From Gaiellasilicea sp963730405 (lineage in GTDB: Bacteria > Actinomycetota > Thermoleophilia > Gaiellales > Gaiellaceae), in the NCBI GenBank assembly GCA_963730405.1, contig CAVSRW010000011.1, positions 62,001-126,000 of the forward strand: DNA of 64,000 bases. Direction: 5' to 3'. The first letter of the stretch is position 1, and each line of letters starts with the position of its first letter. Both the position numbers and the translations under genes were made by a program. The notes under the pieces were generated by a model. That model ran no database searches. It was not told the DNA's origin and saw only the letters and a list, made by a program, of their open reading frames with translations. Of the stretch, positions 26,142 to 34,835 are shown in pieces.

Positions 26142-27428
26142 TCAGTCGTCGTCCCCGAAGTCGGGCGCGTCGCCCTTGGGGTGGAGGAAGTGCTTCCGGC
26201 CGACGTCGCGGGCGATCCGCGGGAAGTGCTTCGCGGTCTCCGTCATCGTCGTCCGGTAGTGGAGGCCGCCCCAGACGCGGGCGTCCTCGATCGCGGCCAC
26301 GACGTCGCGCAGGGTCTCGTACGTCTTCGGTCCGCCGACGCCGACAACGTTGCTCGTGAACGTCATCTGCACGTGCTTCGTCCCGAAGTAGCCCTTCAGC
26401 GACTGGGTGACCGCCGCCGTCATGCACGCGTGGCCGGACGGGTACTCGGGATGGTTGCCGGTGAAGAGCGGCAGCCAGGTCGGATCCGGCGAGGTGAGCG
26501 GGTTCCCGTCGGTGTCGGCACGCTGGATCGCGTGGTTGGGGCGCCAGAAGTAGTAGTGGTACTTGGCTTCCCAGCAGGCGATCATCGTGTCCGCGGCAGA
26601 GACCCAGACGTATCCGAGCAGCCTCGCGGACTCGGCCAGGTCGAGCCCGTGTGCAACGGCGACCCCGCGAACGGCACGGCTGTACTGGGCATAGGCCTGA
26701 TCGGTGAAGAAGCGGGAGTGCTCGGTCTGCGCCGGCGTCCGGTCGCTGACCACGCCGCCGATCTCCTTCAGCTCGTCGACGTCCCGCGCGTAGCGCTTGC
26801 TCGTCACCTCGTACGGCTCGCCCGGCCGGTACTCGGACTGTGAGTCGAACGTGAACGGCCGCACCTTGCCCAGCTTGACGTCGACCGGCGGCGTCAGCGC
26901 GATCGGCTCGAAGACCCCGACACCGGGCGTCGGCTGGACATACGGGACGACGTCGTCGAAGTGGTCGCCGGTCCGCATCGCGAGCATGCCCGCGGCGGCG
27001 GCGGTTCCGACGGCCTTCCCGCCGTCCTTCGCTGCTCCGGCCGGGATCGACGCCATGAACGTGTCGTAGGCGGCTTGAACGGCTGCTGCCTGCCCCGGAA
27101 CACGGGCGACGAGGACGTCGCGTGCCGCCTGTGCGACGGCCGCGTCGGCGGACGCGTCCGGCGGCGCGGTCACTCCGGTCGCGAACGGCTCGAGGCCTTC
27201 CTCCACGGCGGCGACAGCGTCGTACATCGCCCCGTGCACCATTGCCGCGAGCGGCGTGCTGCTCGCGGGCGGACGACCCGCGGCGATCGCCACCTCGGCG
27301 ATGCCGCTCCAATAGACGACCGCGTTCTCACTCGGTGCGGCCGCCGGCGCCGCTGACGTTCCCGTCGGCCCGAGGGTCAGGACGACGACGAGCGCAAGCG
27401 TCGCAGCGAATCCGATACGGACTCTCAT
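26142..27428 (-). CDS. Secreted vanadium-haloperoxidase/PAP2-like protein
   Basis: 428 aa. Signal peptide RVRIGFAATLALVVVLTLGP. The helical C-terminal half carries the vanadate/phosphate-binding signature: KYHYYFWRPNHAI (K...RP), PEYPSGHACMTAA (PSGH) and RVWGGLHYRTTM. The third motif lacks the exact SRxxxGxH form, so catalysis could be haloperoxidase, acid phosphatase or altered. The ATG overlaps the stop of the DUF4242 gene (ATGA), and a LuxR-type regulator precedes that gene, so the three form an operon. Confidence 0.8.
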   Translation of the reverse strand: MRVRIGFAATLALVVVLTLGPTGTSAAPAAAPSENAVVYWSGIAEVAIAAGRPPASSTPLAAMVHGAMYDAVAAVEEGLEPFATGVTAPPDASADAAVAQAARDVLVARVPGQAAAVQAAYDTFMASIPAGAAKDGGKAVGTAAAAGMLAMRTGDHFDDVVPYVQPTPGVGVFEPIALTPPVDVKLGKVRPFTFDSQSEYRPGEPYEVTSKRYARDVDELKEIGGVVSDRTPAQTEHSRFFTDQAYAQYSRAVRGVAVAHGLDLAESARLLGYVWVSAADTMIACWEAKYHYYFWRPNHAIQRADTDGNPLTSPDPTWLPLFTGNHPEYPSGHACMTAAVTQSLKGYFGTKHVQMTFTSNVVGVGGPKTYETLRDVVAAIEDARVWGGLHYRTTMTETAKHFPRIARDVGRKHFLHPKGDAPDFGDDD

Positions 27429-27700
27429 GTTTGGTGCTCCTCTCCAGACGAGATCGCTTCGACGACGCGAAGATGGTCGAGCTCGGCCCGCTCCGCGAGG
27501 AGCACGGCCTCGAAGCTCGACGGGGCGTCGAAGACGAAGAAGCAGATCTCGTCCTCGGGAACGTGAATGGCACGGTCGAAGCGGACGCACGTTCCCTGTC
27601 GCGTCAGCTCCGCGGCGGCCGAGCGGGCACGTCGCTCACTCGCGGCGCGCCCTCCGGCGTCGCCGCGAGCGAGATAGGTCTCAACGAGGTAGCTCGGCAC
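27425..27700 (-). CDS. DUF4242-like small protein
   Basis: 91 aa. The pattern PSYLVETYLARG, then VRFDRAIHVPEDEICFFVFD and LDHLRVVEAI matches small ferredoxin-like-fold proteins of the DUF4242 type. Function unknown; some are proposed to bind nickel. GTG start. It lies between the LuxR-type regulator and the haloperoxidase-like gene (4-bp overlap with the latter). Confidence 0.65.
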   Translation of the reverse strand: MPSYLVETYLARGDAGGRAASERRARSAAAELTRQGTCVRFDRAIHVPEDEICFFVFDAPSSFEAVLLAERAELDHLRVVEAISSGEEHQT

Positions 27701-27738
27701 GCCACCGACGCTACGGCCCGGCGGCCGCGTTGAAATCG

Positions 27739-30444
27739 TCAGAACGTCTGAACTTTGCTCGCGAGCTCGGTGCGCGAGCGGACGCCGAGCTTGGCGTAGA
27801 TGCGCGTGAGATGGGTGGCCACGGTGCGCTCGCCGAGGAAGAGGGCCGCGGCGACCTCGCGGTTCGTCCGCCCCTCGGCGACGAGCGCGGCGACGCGAAG
27901 CTCTGCGGGCGTGAGGCCCCCGATCTGGACGCGGCCCCCGATGCGCCCGAGCTCGGCACGCGCCTTCTCGATCCAGGTCTCCGCGCCGAGCTCCTCGAAG
28001 AGCACGAGCGCAGCCTCGATCGCCTCGCGCGCCGGGCGCTTCTGTCGAGCTCGCCGCCTGACGACACCGAGGGCCAGCAGTGCGCGAGCCCGCCCGAACG
28101 GGTCGTCGACGGCGGCGTGCTTCGCGACCGCGTCGTCCAGGGCGGCGAGCGCGCGGTCGACGTCGCCGCGCGCAGCGTCCAGCAGTCCTCGACACCGCGC
28201 GACCTGCGCCAGCACCCAGGCACGGCCCACGCGGACAGCATCCGACTCCCAATCGTCCAATACCGCCGCTGCGTCATCCGTCCGGCCGAGCTCCAGCAGT
28301 GTCTCGACGTAGTCGGCCCGCCACCAGCGCAGGTTCGGCTCCCGCCAGCCGGCCGCGTCGCCCTCCGCTTCGGCAGCGGCGAACCAGCTTGCGGCCTGGA
28401 CGGGATCCCCACTCCAGTGGTCGACAACGCCCTCGAGCGCGACCAGCCCGCCCAGGCGCGCCCCCTCCGCGTCGGCCAGCTCGCGACCCCGCCGCGCGAG
28501 CGCGCGGGCTCGAGGCAGGTCGCCGCGGTGCGTCACGACCAGTCCAAGTGGGAAGAAATCCTGCGGTACCGGCGCCGCGTACTGGATTCCGATCTCGTGT
28601 GCGCGCTCCGCGTACTCCTCGGCCAGCATCCAGCGTCCCGCCCGCCACTCGACCAGCGCCAGCAGCCACAGCGCGCCGGCACCGATCCGCTCGTCCCGCT
28701 CGTGCGAGTCCCGATAGCTCGACTCGAGCAGGGCGCGAGCCCGCTCGGTCTCGACCGACCAGACGAGCACGTGCGCGAGCGCCGACCGAGCCTGGTCGAG
28801 CAGCCGCTCGTTCCCGCTGGCGAGTGCACGCTCGTACGCTCGCTCCGCGTCTCGCCGCGCATTCGCATCGCCGTGGTTGAAGCGGAGGACGGAAAGCGCA
28901 GACAGCGCTCCGGCGCGGAGAGCATCGTCGTCGAGCCGATCGGCAAGTGCGAGCGCCGCTTGCGCGTGACGCGCTGCCCAGTCGTGCCCGTACGCGACGC
29001 GCCCGCTGCTCGCGAGCTGGCGGTGCAGCGCCGCTTGCAGCTCAGGGTGCGCGTGCGCCTCCTCGAGCGCCTCTTCGAGCAGCGCGACCTTGCGCGGGAG
29101 CGGCTCGAGCTGGGCCAGGAGCGCAAGCGACTCCGCACGCTCCCGGCCGGAGGCGGCGCCCGCGACGAGGTCGAGCGCGATCGTCCGCGCCCGGGCACCG
29201 TCGCCCGCGGCGGAGTACGCCGACGCCGCCGCAAGTGCGCGGCGATGACGAGCTGAGTGGTCGTTCGGCGGCGTGGCGCGAAGTGCATGGTCGCCGAGCT
29301 CTGCGGCGACGATCGGCGCACCGCGCCCGAGTGCGATGCCCGCCGCCGCTTCGAGCGCTGCGGCGGTTTCGGCATCCGGCTCCGCGGCAGCCAGCGCACG
29401 GTGGCGAGCACGCACGACCGGGTCCTCTGCGACGTCCGCGAGCCGCGCGTGTGCCTGCCGACGAGCGTGCGGCGAGGCTCCCTGGTAGAGCACGGACGCG
29501 AACAGCGGGTGCGTGAACTGGACGAGACCCTCGACGACCTCGATCAGGCGATCCGCGAAGGCCGGCTCGAGCGCCTCGGCGTCGAGTAATGAGGGACTCA
29601 GGCGGCCCTGGGCGCACACGAGCAACAGCGCGCCACGAGTCGGGTCCGGCAGGCCCTCCAGCCGGGCTCGCACGAGCGCCTCGAGCGACGCCGGAACCGG
29701 CAGCGGCTGGGTCGGGTCCAAGTCGACCGGCAACGCGCGGGCGAGCTCGAGCGCGAAGAACGGATTGCCGCCCGAGGTCTCGTGCAGGCGGAGCAGCGTC
29801 GGCCGCGCGACGGCCGCGCCGAGACTGCGCTGCAGGATCGCGCGCAGCGCGCCGAGGCTGATCGGCCCGACCTGCAGACGCTCGACCGTGGCGCCGCCGA
29901 GGGCGCGCTCGAGCTCGGGCGCGGGAGTGCCGTCGTCGGCGCGGCGGGAGACCAGCAGGCGGACGTTCTCCGCGGACAGCCGCCGCAGCGCGAAGCCGAG
30001 CGCGCGCGCTGACGACGCGTCAAGCCATTGGATGTCGTCGATCGCGAGCACGAGCGGCTCGCGGGACGCGGCGAGCTGAAGCGCGGTCTGGACCGCGACG
30101 GCGACGGTGCGGAAGTCGACCGCGACGTCCGGGTCGTCGTCGAGGAGCAGGATCGCCTCGAGCGCGTTCCGGCGCGGGCTCGGGATCTCCGGCAGCACGT
30201 CCTCGAGGATCTCCTCGAGCACGTCCGCGAGCCCCGCGTACGCGACCAGGTTCTCCAGCTCGGCCGGACGTGCGGTCAGGACGCGGATCCCACGTTCCCG
30301 CGCGGCCTCGACCGCGGCCGACCAGAGCGTCGACTTGCCGATGCCTGCCTCACCCTCGAGCGCGAGCACCGCAACCCCCGAGGACTCTCCGTCGAGGAAA
30401 GCCTCGAGCGACCGCAGCTCGTCGTCCCTGCCCAGTACCTCCAT
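27739..30444 (-). CDS. Large ATPase-type LuxR-family regulator (LAL type)
   Basis: 901 aa. N-terminal AAA/STAND ATPase with Walker A GEAGIGKST (residues 31-39) and Walker B LVLAIDDIQWLD; a long TPR-like middle (~350-820); and a C-terminal LuxR HTH (LTPAELRVAALVAEGRTNRE, then RTVATHLTRIYAKLGVRSRT). Such proteins activate transcription on binding an inducer and ATP. The ATG at 30444 has GGGAGGGG 8 nt upstream; the ATG at 30468 does not. It precedes DUF4242 and the haloperoxidase-like gene by 38 bp and probably controls them. The inducer is unknown. Confidence 0.85.
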   Translation of the reverse strand: MEVLGRDDELRSLEAFLDGESSGVAVLALEGEAGIGKSTLWSAAVEAARERGIRVLTARPAELENLVAYAGLADVLEEILEDVLPEIPSPRRNALEAILLLDDDPDVAVDFRTVAVAVQTALQLAASREPLVLAIDDIQWLDASSARALGFALRRLSAENVRLLVSRRADDGTPAPELERALGGATVERLQVGPISLGALRAILQRSLGAAVARPTLLRLHETSGGNPFFALELARALPVDLDPTQPLPVPASLEALVRARLEGLPDPTRGALLLVCAQGRLSPSLLDAEALEPAFADRLIEVVEGLVQFTHPLFASVLYQGASPHARRQAHARLADVAEDPVVRARHRALAAAEPDAETAAALEAAAGIALGRGAPIVAAELGDHALRATPPNDHSARHRRALAAASAYSAAGDGARARTIALDLVAGAASGRERAESLALLAQLEPLPRKVALLEEALEEAHAHPELQAALHRQLASSGRVAYGHDWAARHAQAALALADRLDDDALRAGALSALSVLRFNHGDANARRDAERAYERALASGNERLLDQARSALAHVLVWSVETERARALLESSYRDSHERDERIGAGALWLLALVEWRAGRWMLAEEYAERAHEIGIQYAAPVPQDFFPLGLVVTHRGDLPRARALARRGRELADAEGARLGGLVALEGVVDHWSGDPVQAASWFAAAEAEGDAAGWREPNLRWWRADYVETLLELGRTDDAAAVLDDWESDAVRVGRAWVLAQVARCRGLLDAARGDVDRALAALDDAVAKHAAVDDPFGRARALLALGVVRRRARQKRPAREAIEAALVLFEELGAETWIEKARAELGRIGGRVQIGGLTPAELRVAALVAEGRTNREVAAALFLGERTVATHLTRIYAKLGVRSRTELASKVQTF

Positions 30445-30502
30445 CGGTTTCGCCCCTCCCGCGGCCATCGTGACACGGCCGGAACGGGAAGTCAGCCCGA
30501 CG

Positions 30503-30508
30503 TAGACT
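30503..30508 (+). promoter_or_regulatory. -10 box of the tail-tube operon (leaderless)
   Basis: TAGACT, then 6 nt, then the ATG at 30515. Confidence 0.5.
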
Positions 30509-30514
30509 CGCCGG

Positions 30515-30910
30515 ATGGACGAGCGTGTCGAGGCCGACGTGATCCTCGACGTCGTCTTCGAGCGCGGGCTGCTCTTCCTCGTTCTCGCGAACATCGGCGA
30601 CCGGCCCGCGCACGGCGTGCGGGTCAAGTTCGCGGAGCGCTTCTCCGGCGTCGGCGGCGCGAAGCGGATCGACCGGCTCTCGCTCTTCCGGCGGCTCGAG
30701 TTCCTCGCGCCGCGCAAGTCGATCGAGGTCTTCCTCGACCGGAGCGCGTCCTACTTCGCCCGCGCCGAGCCGACGCGGCTGACGGCGAATGTCAGTTGGC
30801 GGACGGCCGAGGGTGAGCGGCGCCGCACGACGATCGTCCACGACCTCGAGATCTACCGCGATCTCGGCTACATCGACAGGGAGGTTCCGCCCAGTGGCCG
30901 TCCAGCGTGA
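30515..30910 (+). CDS. Conserved hypothetical partner of a tail-tube-like protein
   Basis: 131 aa, soluble, beta-rich. It contains GLLFLVLANIGDRPAHGVRV and FLAPRKSIEVFLDRSASYF, a pattern resembling an Ig-like/CARDB-type sandwich, then TANVSWRTAEGERRRTTIVH. Not recognised as a known tail component. It overlaps the following tube-like gene by 17 bp, so the products are coupled. Divergent from the LuxR-type regulator. Confidence 0.55.
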   Translation: MDERVEADVILDVVFERGLLFLVLANIGDRPAHGVRVKFAERFSGVGGAKRIDRLSLFRRLEFLAPRKSIEVFLDRSASYFARAEPTRLTANVSWRTAEGERRRTTIVHDLEIYRDLGYIDREVPPSGRPA

Positions 30911-31328
30911 CAACCCCTATCCCAACTTCAACTTCGCCGTCGACATCGGCCTCGGCGACGCGATCGGCTTCAGCGAGGTCGACCTCCCGGCGGGCGAGAT
31001 CGAGGTGATCGAGTACCGCGAGGGAAACGAGATCGCCTTGCGGCCGCGGAAGCTCCCCGGCCTGACGAAGTACGCGAACGTGACGCTGAAGCGCGGCGTC
31101 ACCGGGAACCTCGAGCTCTTCGAATGGTGGCGGTCGGCCCGGGACGGCCAGCTCCTCCGCCGCAAGGTCGTGATCACGCTCCTCGACGAGCAGCAGCAGC
31201 CGGTGCAGCGCTGGGTGCTGCGGGACGCCTGGCCGGTGAAGCTCGACTACAGCACGTTGAACGCCCTGGGCAACGAGGTCGTGATCGAGACCCTCGAGCT
31301 CACGCACGAGGGCTTCGAGACGGAGTAG
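30894..31328 (+). CDS. Contractile-tail tube (gp19/TIGR02241-like) protein
   Basis: 144 aa. NPYPNFNFAVDIGLGDAIGF, FSEVDLPAGEIEVIEYREGN, LPGLTKYANVTLKRGVTG, LELFEWWRSARDGQLLRRKV and STLNALGNEVVIETLELTHE are the hallmarks of phage and extracellular contractile injection system inner-tube proteins. The start is GTG with GGAGG upstream; it overlaps the preceding gene. No sheath, baseplate, spike or AAA+ gene lies within the window, so this is an isolated tube-like gene. It may be a satellite of a remote cluster or a domesticated tube. Confidence 0.75.
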   Translation: MAVQRDNPYPNFNFAVDIGLGDAIGFSEVDLPAGEIEVIEYREGNEIALRPRKLPGLTKYANVTLKRGVTGNLELFEWWRSARDGQLLRRKVVITLLDEQQQPVQRWVLRDAWPVKLDYSTLNALGNEVVIETLELTHEGFETE

Positions 31329-31685
31329 TCAGGGGCGGCGGTACGGCTCGAGCCCGTCGCCCTCGAGGATCAGCGCCGTCAGGCCCGATGCGGACGTCGC
31401 CTCGTGCTCCTCGCCGCCCCGCCAGAAGACGGCCTCGCCGGCCGCGATCGGCTCGGCGACACCGTCCGCGCCGCTCACCTCGCCGGCGCCCTCGAGCACG
31501 GCCAGGATCTGGGGGATGCTCGCCGGATGTCGGACGATGCGGCCGCCGGGGGCGATCCGGAAGACCGCGGCCTGGAACGGTGCGCCGGCGAAGATCGACC
31601 CCGTGAGCGGCGCAACCGTGACGCCGTCGAGCAGCTCCTCGGCCGGACGGAAGGCGACGTCGGCGCCGAACGTGAGCCGTTCCAC
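31329..31685 (-). CDS. Cupin-domain protein
   Basis: 118 aa single-domain beta-barrel: GAPFQAAVFRIAPGGRIVRH (first cupin motif), VLEGAGEVSGADG and AVFWRGGEEHEATSASG (second motif with HE). Metal-binding positions are partly kept; substrate unknown. The GTG start shares its G with the TAG stop of era, so it is the last gene of the era operon. Its stop directly abuts that of the convergent tail-tube gene. Confidence 0.75.
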   Translation of the reverse strand: MERLTFGADVAFRPAEELLDGVTVAPLTGSIFAGAPFQAAVFRIAPGGRIVRHPASIPQILAVLEGAGEVSGADGVAEPIAAGEAVFWRGGEEHEATSASGLTALILEGDGLEPYRRP

Positions 31686-32545
31686 TAGAGCCCCAGCCGC
31701 TCCAGCGCGGCGTCGTCGCGCCGCCACTTCGGCCGCACCTTGACGACGAGCTCGAGGTAGACCTTGTGGCCGAGGAGCGCCTCGATCTCGGGTCGAGCGC
31801 GCGTGCCGATCTCGCGGATCATCGCCCCCTTCTTGCCGACGAGGATCTGCTTCTGCGACTCGGTCTCGACGAGCACGAACGCGCGCAGGAGCTTCTCGTC
31901 GAGCTCGTCGATCTCCACCGAGATCGAGTGCGGCACCTCGTCGCGGGTCAGCTGCAGCGCCTTCTCGCGGATCAGCTCGGTGATCCGCTCCTCGTTCGTC
32001 TGGTCGGTCACCGACTCGCGCGGGAAGTACGGCTGGCCCTCGGGGAGCAGGTAGACGAGGTCGCTGCGGAGCTCGTCGATGCCGTCCTTCGTCTTCGCGC
32101 TGACCGGGTGGAGCGCGTGGAAGTCGCCGAGCTGGGCGGAGGCCTTCATCTGCGTGATGATGTGGCTCGGCTTCAGGTTGTCGACCTTGTTGACCGCGAC
32201 GATCACCGGCTTCCCCAGGCCGTAGACGCGCCGCGCGATGAAGCGGTCGCCGCCGCCGATGCGATCGCGGGCCGAGACGACGAAGAGCACCGCGTCGATG
32301 TCGTCGAACGACGAGTCGACCGTCTTCTGCATCCGCTCGGTCAGCTTGTCCATCGGCTTCTGGAAGCCGGGCAGGTCGACGAGCACGAGCTGCCAGTCCT
32401 CGTCGTTCGCGACTCCGAAGACGCGCCGGCGCGTCGTGTTCGGAACGCGTGAGGTGATCGCGACCTTCTCGCCGACGAGCGCGTTGACGAGCGTCGACTT
32501 GCCGACGTTCGGCCGCCCGGCGACCGCGACGAAACCGGACTTCAC
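31685..32545 (-). CDS. era: GTPase Era
   Basis: 286 aa ribosome-assembly GTPase that binds 16S rRNA. G1 GRPNVGKST, G3 DLPGFQ, G4 NKVD and G5 SAKTKD are clear; the C-terminal KH domain has VGKKGAMIREIGTRARPEIE. The GTG start overlaps the cdd stop (GTGA). It belongs to the conserved phoH-ybeY-dgk-cdd-era order. Confidence 0.96.
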   Translation of the reverse strand: MKSGFVAVAGRPNVGKSTLVNALVGEKVAITSRVPNTTRRRVFGVANDEDWQLVLVDLPGFQKPMDKLTERMQKTVDSSFDDIDAVLFVVSARDRIGGGDRFIARRVYGLGKPVIVAVNKVDNLKPSHIITQMKASAQLGDFHALHPVSAKTKDGIDELRSDLVYLLPEGQPYFPRESVTDQTNEERITELIREKALQLTRDEVPHSISVEIDELDEKLLRAFVLVETESQKQILVGKKGAMIREIGTRARPEIEALLGHKVYLELVVKVRPKWRRDDAALERLGL

Positions 32546-32910
32546 GAGTCCGGGAAGTCCCAGGTCTCCGGGAGGAGCGCCTTCGCCTCGTACGAGGCGA
32601 TCGAGCCGTCTCCGCGGCGGAAGCTGACCTCGGGGATCCGGAACTCGGCCAGCCACTGGCGGCAGCCGCCGCAGGGCGACGCCGTGATCCCGATCGCGGC
32701 GATCCGCCCAGGGCCGTAGCCGGCGGCCACGGCCGCCACGAGCGCGCTCTTCTCCGCGCACACGCCGAGCGGATAGGCGGCGTTCTCGACGTTGACGCCC
32801 TCGAACTCGCGGCCGTCGTCGGTGCGCGCGACGGCGCCGACCTCGTAGTTCGAGTACGGCGCGTACGCGCGGCGCGCGACCGCCTCCGCCTTCGCGACGA
32901 GGTCGGTCAC
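32542..32910 (-). CDS. cdd: Cytidine deaminase
   Basis: 122 aa homotetrameric-type enzyme converting cytidine/deoxycytidine to (deoxy)uridine. Zinc/active-site motifs CAEKSALVAA and PCGGCRQWLAEF, plus FEGVNVENAAYPLGVCAEK upstream, are complete. It overlaps both the upstream dgkA-PAP2 gene and downstream era by 4 bp. Confidence 0.95.
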   Translation of the reverse strand: MTDLVAKAEAVARRAYAPYSNYEVGAVARTDDGREFEGVNVENAAYPLGVCAEKSALVAAVAAGYGPGRIAAIGITASPCGGCRQWLAEFRIPEVSFRRGDGSIASYEAKALLPETWDFPDS

Positions 32911-33626
32911 TGCGCCACCTGGAAGACGACGAGCGCGACGAGCGCGCCGATCAGGCCCCCGTAGAGGACCTCGGAGGAGGAGTGAACGCCGGATTCGACA
33001 CGGGTCTGGGCCACCAGCAAGGCCATGATGAACGTCACGGACGAGATCAGGAAGCGGTGGTCGACGTCGGCGAGGATCAACGTCACCGCCATCCAGCCCG
33101 CGAACGCGATCGCGGAGTGCCCCGACGGCAACCCGCCGCGGAGCGGAGTGCCGCTGCCCGTGAGCGCCTTCGTCGCGATCACGACGAGCGCCGTCAGCAG
33201 GAGCGCGATCAGCGTCAGCTCGGCGGGCACGTTCGCGAGGCGGTCGAGGAGCCGCGAGCTGCGGTCGGCGACCTGGCCGGAGAAGACGAGGTAGCCGACG
33301 GCGACGGCGACCGCGGTCGCGATCAGGACCGCGCCCGCGGCGATGTCCTTCGCGAGCTTGGCCATCGGGTCGAAGGACGTCGTCGCGACGTCGATCGCCG
33401 CCTCGACGGCCGTGTTCAGCATCTCGGCGATCAGGACGAAGGCGATCGCGAGCAGGAGCGCGATCAGCTCCAGCTTGTCGACCCCGGAGACGAGCGCCGC
33501 GATCAGGACGAGCACGGCCACGGCGAAGTGGATCCGCATGTTCCGCTGCGTGCGGAGCACGTGGATGATCCCTTCGAACGCGAAGTTGAAGGACTCGATG
33601 ATCGAGGGCGGACGGCGGGACCTCAT
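32907..33626 (-). CDS. DgkA-PAP2 fusion, undecaprenol/diacylglycerol kinase with lipid phosphatase
   Basis: 239 aa membrane protein. The N-terminal ~125 residues are a DgkA-type lipid kinase (FNFAFEGIIHVLRTQRNMRI; IAEMLNTAVEAAIDVATTSF; KLAKDIAAGAVL). The C-terminal part is a PAP2 phosphatase (LRGGLPSGHSAIAFAGW; QTRVESGVHSSSEVLYGG). The pairing suggests recycling of undecaprenyl or other lipid phosphates at the membrane. This fusion is known in other Gram-positive groups. ATG start; overlaps SDR and cdd genes. Confidence 0.88.
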   Translation of the reverse strand: MRSRRPPSIIESFNFAFEGIIHVLRTQRNMRIHFAVAVLVLIAALVSGVDKLELIALLLAIAFVLIAEMLNTAVEAAIDVATTSFDPMAKLAKDIAAGAVLIATAVAVAVGYLVFSGQVADRSSRLLDRLANVPAELTLIALLLTALVVIATKALTGSGTPLRGGLPSGHSAIAFAGWMAVTLILADVDHRFLISSVTFIMALLVAQTRVESGVHSSSEVLYGGLIGALVALVVFQVAQ

Positions 33627-34459
33627 GCCGGCGTCCCCTCGATCTCGGCCCAGCGCTCCTCGATCAGCCCCGCCTCCACCGGCTCGCGGCCGAGGTCGAC
33701 CACGTCGCTCGACGTCCAGCGCGCGACCGAGAACCGGCCGCCGGAGCACTCGAGCACCTTCCCCGAGAACGTGCACCGCTCCGAGGAGAGGAAGACGACG
33801 GCCGGCGAGACCTGCTCCGGCTCGAGCTCACCCGGCGCGACCTCGCGGCGAAGCATGCGCGTGGCGGCTGCAGGCGAGATCGCATTGGCCCGGATTCCGT
33901 GGGCCTCGCCCTCGGCGGCCGCGACGAGCATGAGCGCGAAGTGGGACATCTTGCCGACCGCGTAGGCGGCGAGTCCGGGGCGCGTGTCGGACACCGACAT
34001 CGCCCGACCCGAAGTGGTGAAGACGAAGCGGCCGTAGCCGTTGCGCTTCAGCTCGGGGAACGCTGCCCGCGTGAGGTGGAACGGCGCGTCGACGTTCACG
34101 CGGCGGAGCCGCTCCCAGCTCGCACCGGCATTCTCGAGCTCCTCCCACACGAGCAGGCCCGCGTTGTGGACGACGACATCGAGCCGGCCGAGCCGTGCGA
34201 CGGCCGCCTCGACGACCTGCGCGCAGCCGGCCGCGGTCTCGAGGTTCTCGTAGCTCGCGACCGCGGTTCCCCCCGCGGCCTCGATCTCGGCCACGACGGC
34301 GTCGGCGACTGCCGGGTCGCCGCCGCTCCCGTCGGCCTCGACTCCCGCGTCGTGCACGACGACCTGCGCGCCGTGGGCGGCGAGTGCGCGGGCATGCGAC
34401 GCGCCGAGACCCCGGCCGGCGCCGGTGACGAGCGCGACGCGGCCGTCGAGCCGGATCAC
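33623..34459 (-). CDS. SDR-family oxidoreductase
   Basis: 278 aa. Rossmann cofactor motif VALVTGAGRGLG with NAG at VVVHNAGLLVW; catalytic Tyr-Lys in AAYAVGKMSHFAL and Ser region FVFTTSGRAMS. Resembles 3-oxoacyl-ACP-reductase/MaoC-linked SDRs but the substrate is unknown. GTG start overlaps the ybeY stop (GTGA). It is an unusual insertion in the otherwise conserved phoH-ybeY-dgk-cdd-era order. Confidence 0.88.
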   Translation of the reverse strand: MIRLDGRVALVTGAGRGLGASHARALAAHGAQVVVHDAGVEADGSGGDPAVADAVVAEIEAAGGTAVASYENLETAAGCAQVVEAAVARLGRLDVVVHNAGLLVWEELENAGASWERLRRVNVDAPFHLTRAAFPELKRNGYGRFVFTTSGRAMSVSDTRPGLAAYAVGKMSHFALMLVAAAEGEAHGIRANAISPAAATRMLRREVAPGELEPEQVSPAVVFLSSERCTFSGKVLECSGGRFSVARWTSSDVVDLGREPVEAGLIEERWAEIEGTPA

Positions 34460-34830
34460 GCGTGCATCAGCTCCCGCTCCTCCATCTCGTCGCCGTGCTC
34501 GTAGCCGAGCAGGTGCAGGAGCCCGTGCACGAGCGGCCGCCGCCAGGCATCGCCGACGACCTGCGGGCAGACGACGAGGTCGCCGAGCGCGCGCGGCATC
34601 CCCTCGGGAAGGGCGTCCCGCCCGTCCAGCGGGAACGAGAGCACGTCGGTCGCCTCGTCGATGCCGAGATGCTCCCGCTTCAGGGCGCGGCTCTCCTCGG
34701 GCGGCACGAACGTCAGCCCGAGCTCGCCGTCGTCGATCCCCTCGGCCGCGAGCACGCGGCGCGCGAGCTCGGCGGCGCCGGCCTCGTCGACCTCCTCCCC
34801 GCTTCGATTCTCGATCTCGACCGCGATCAC
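34456..34830 (-). CDS. ybeY: Endoribonuclease YbeY
   Basis: 124 aa, single-strand RNase for 16S rRNA 3'-end maturation and ribosome quality control. Zinc motif HGLLHLLGYEHGD is complete (HxxxHxxxxxH); LGIDEATDVLSFPLDG and LGDLVVCPQVV are typical. GTG start at 34830, six bases beyond the phoH stop. C-terminus is short at ELMHA. Confidence 0.93.
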   Translation of the reverse strand: MIAVEIENRSGEEVDEAGAAELARRVLAAEGIDDGELGLTFVPPEESRALKREHLGIDEATDVLSFPLDGRDALPEGMPRALGDLVVCPQVVGDAWRRPLVHGLLHLLGYEHGDEMEERELMHA

Positions 34831-34835
34831 GGCCG

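Noticed and set aside
27427..29256. 609-codon plus-strand frame
   Set aside because: Antisense shadow of the LuxR-type regulator; no domains.
30515..31328. Prophage
   Set aside because: Only one tail-tube-like gene; no integrase, capsid, terminase or attachment site, and housekeeping genes flank it.
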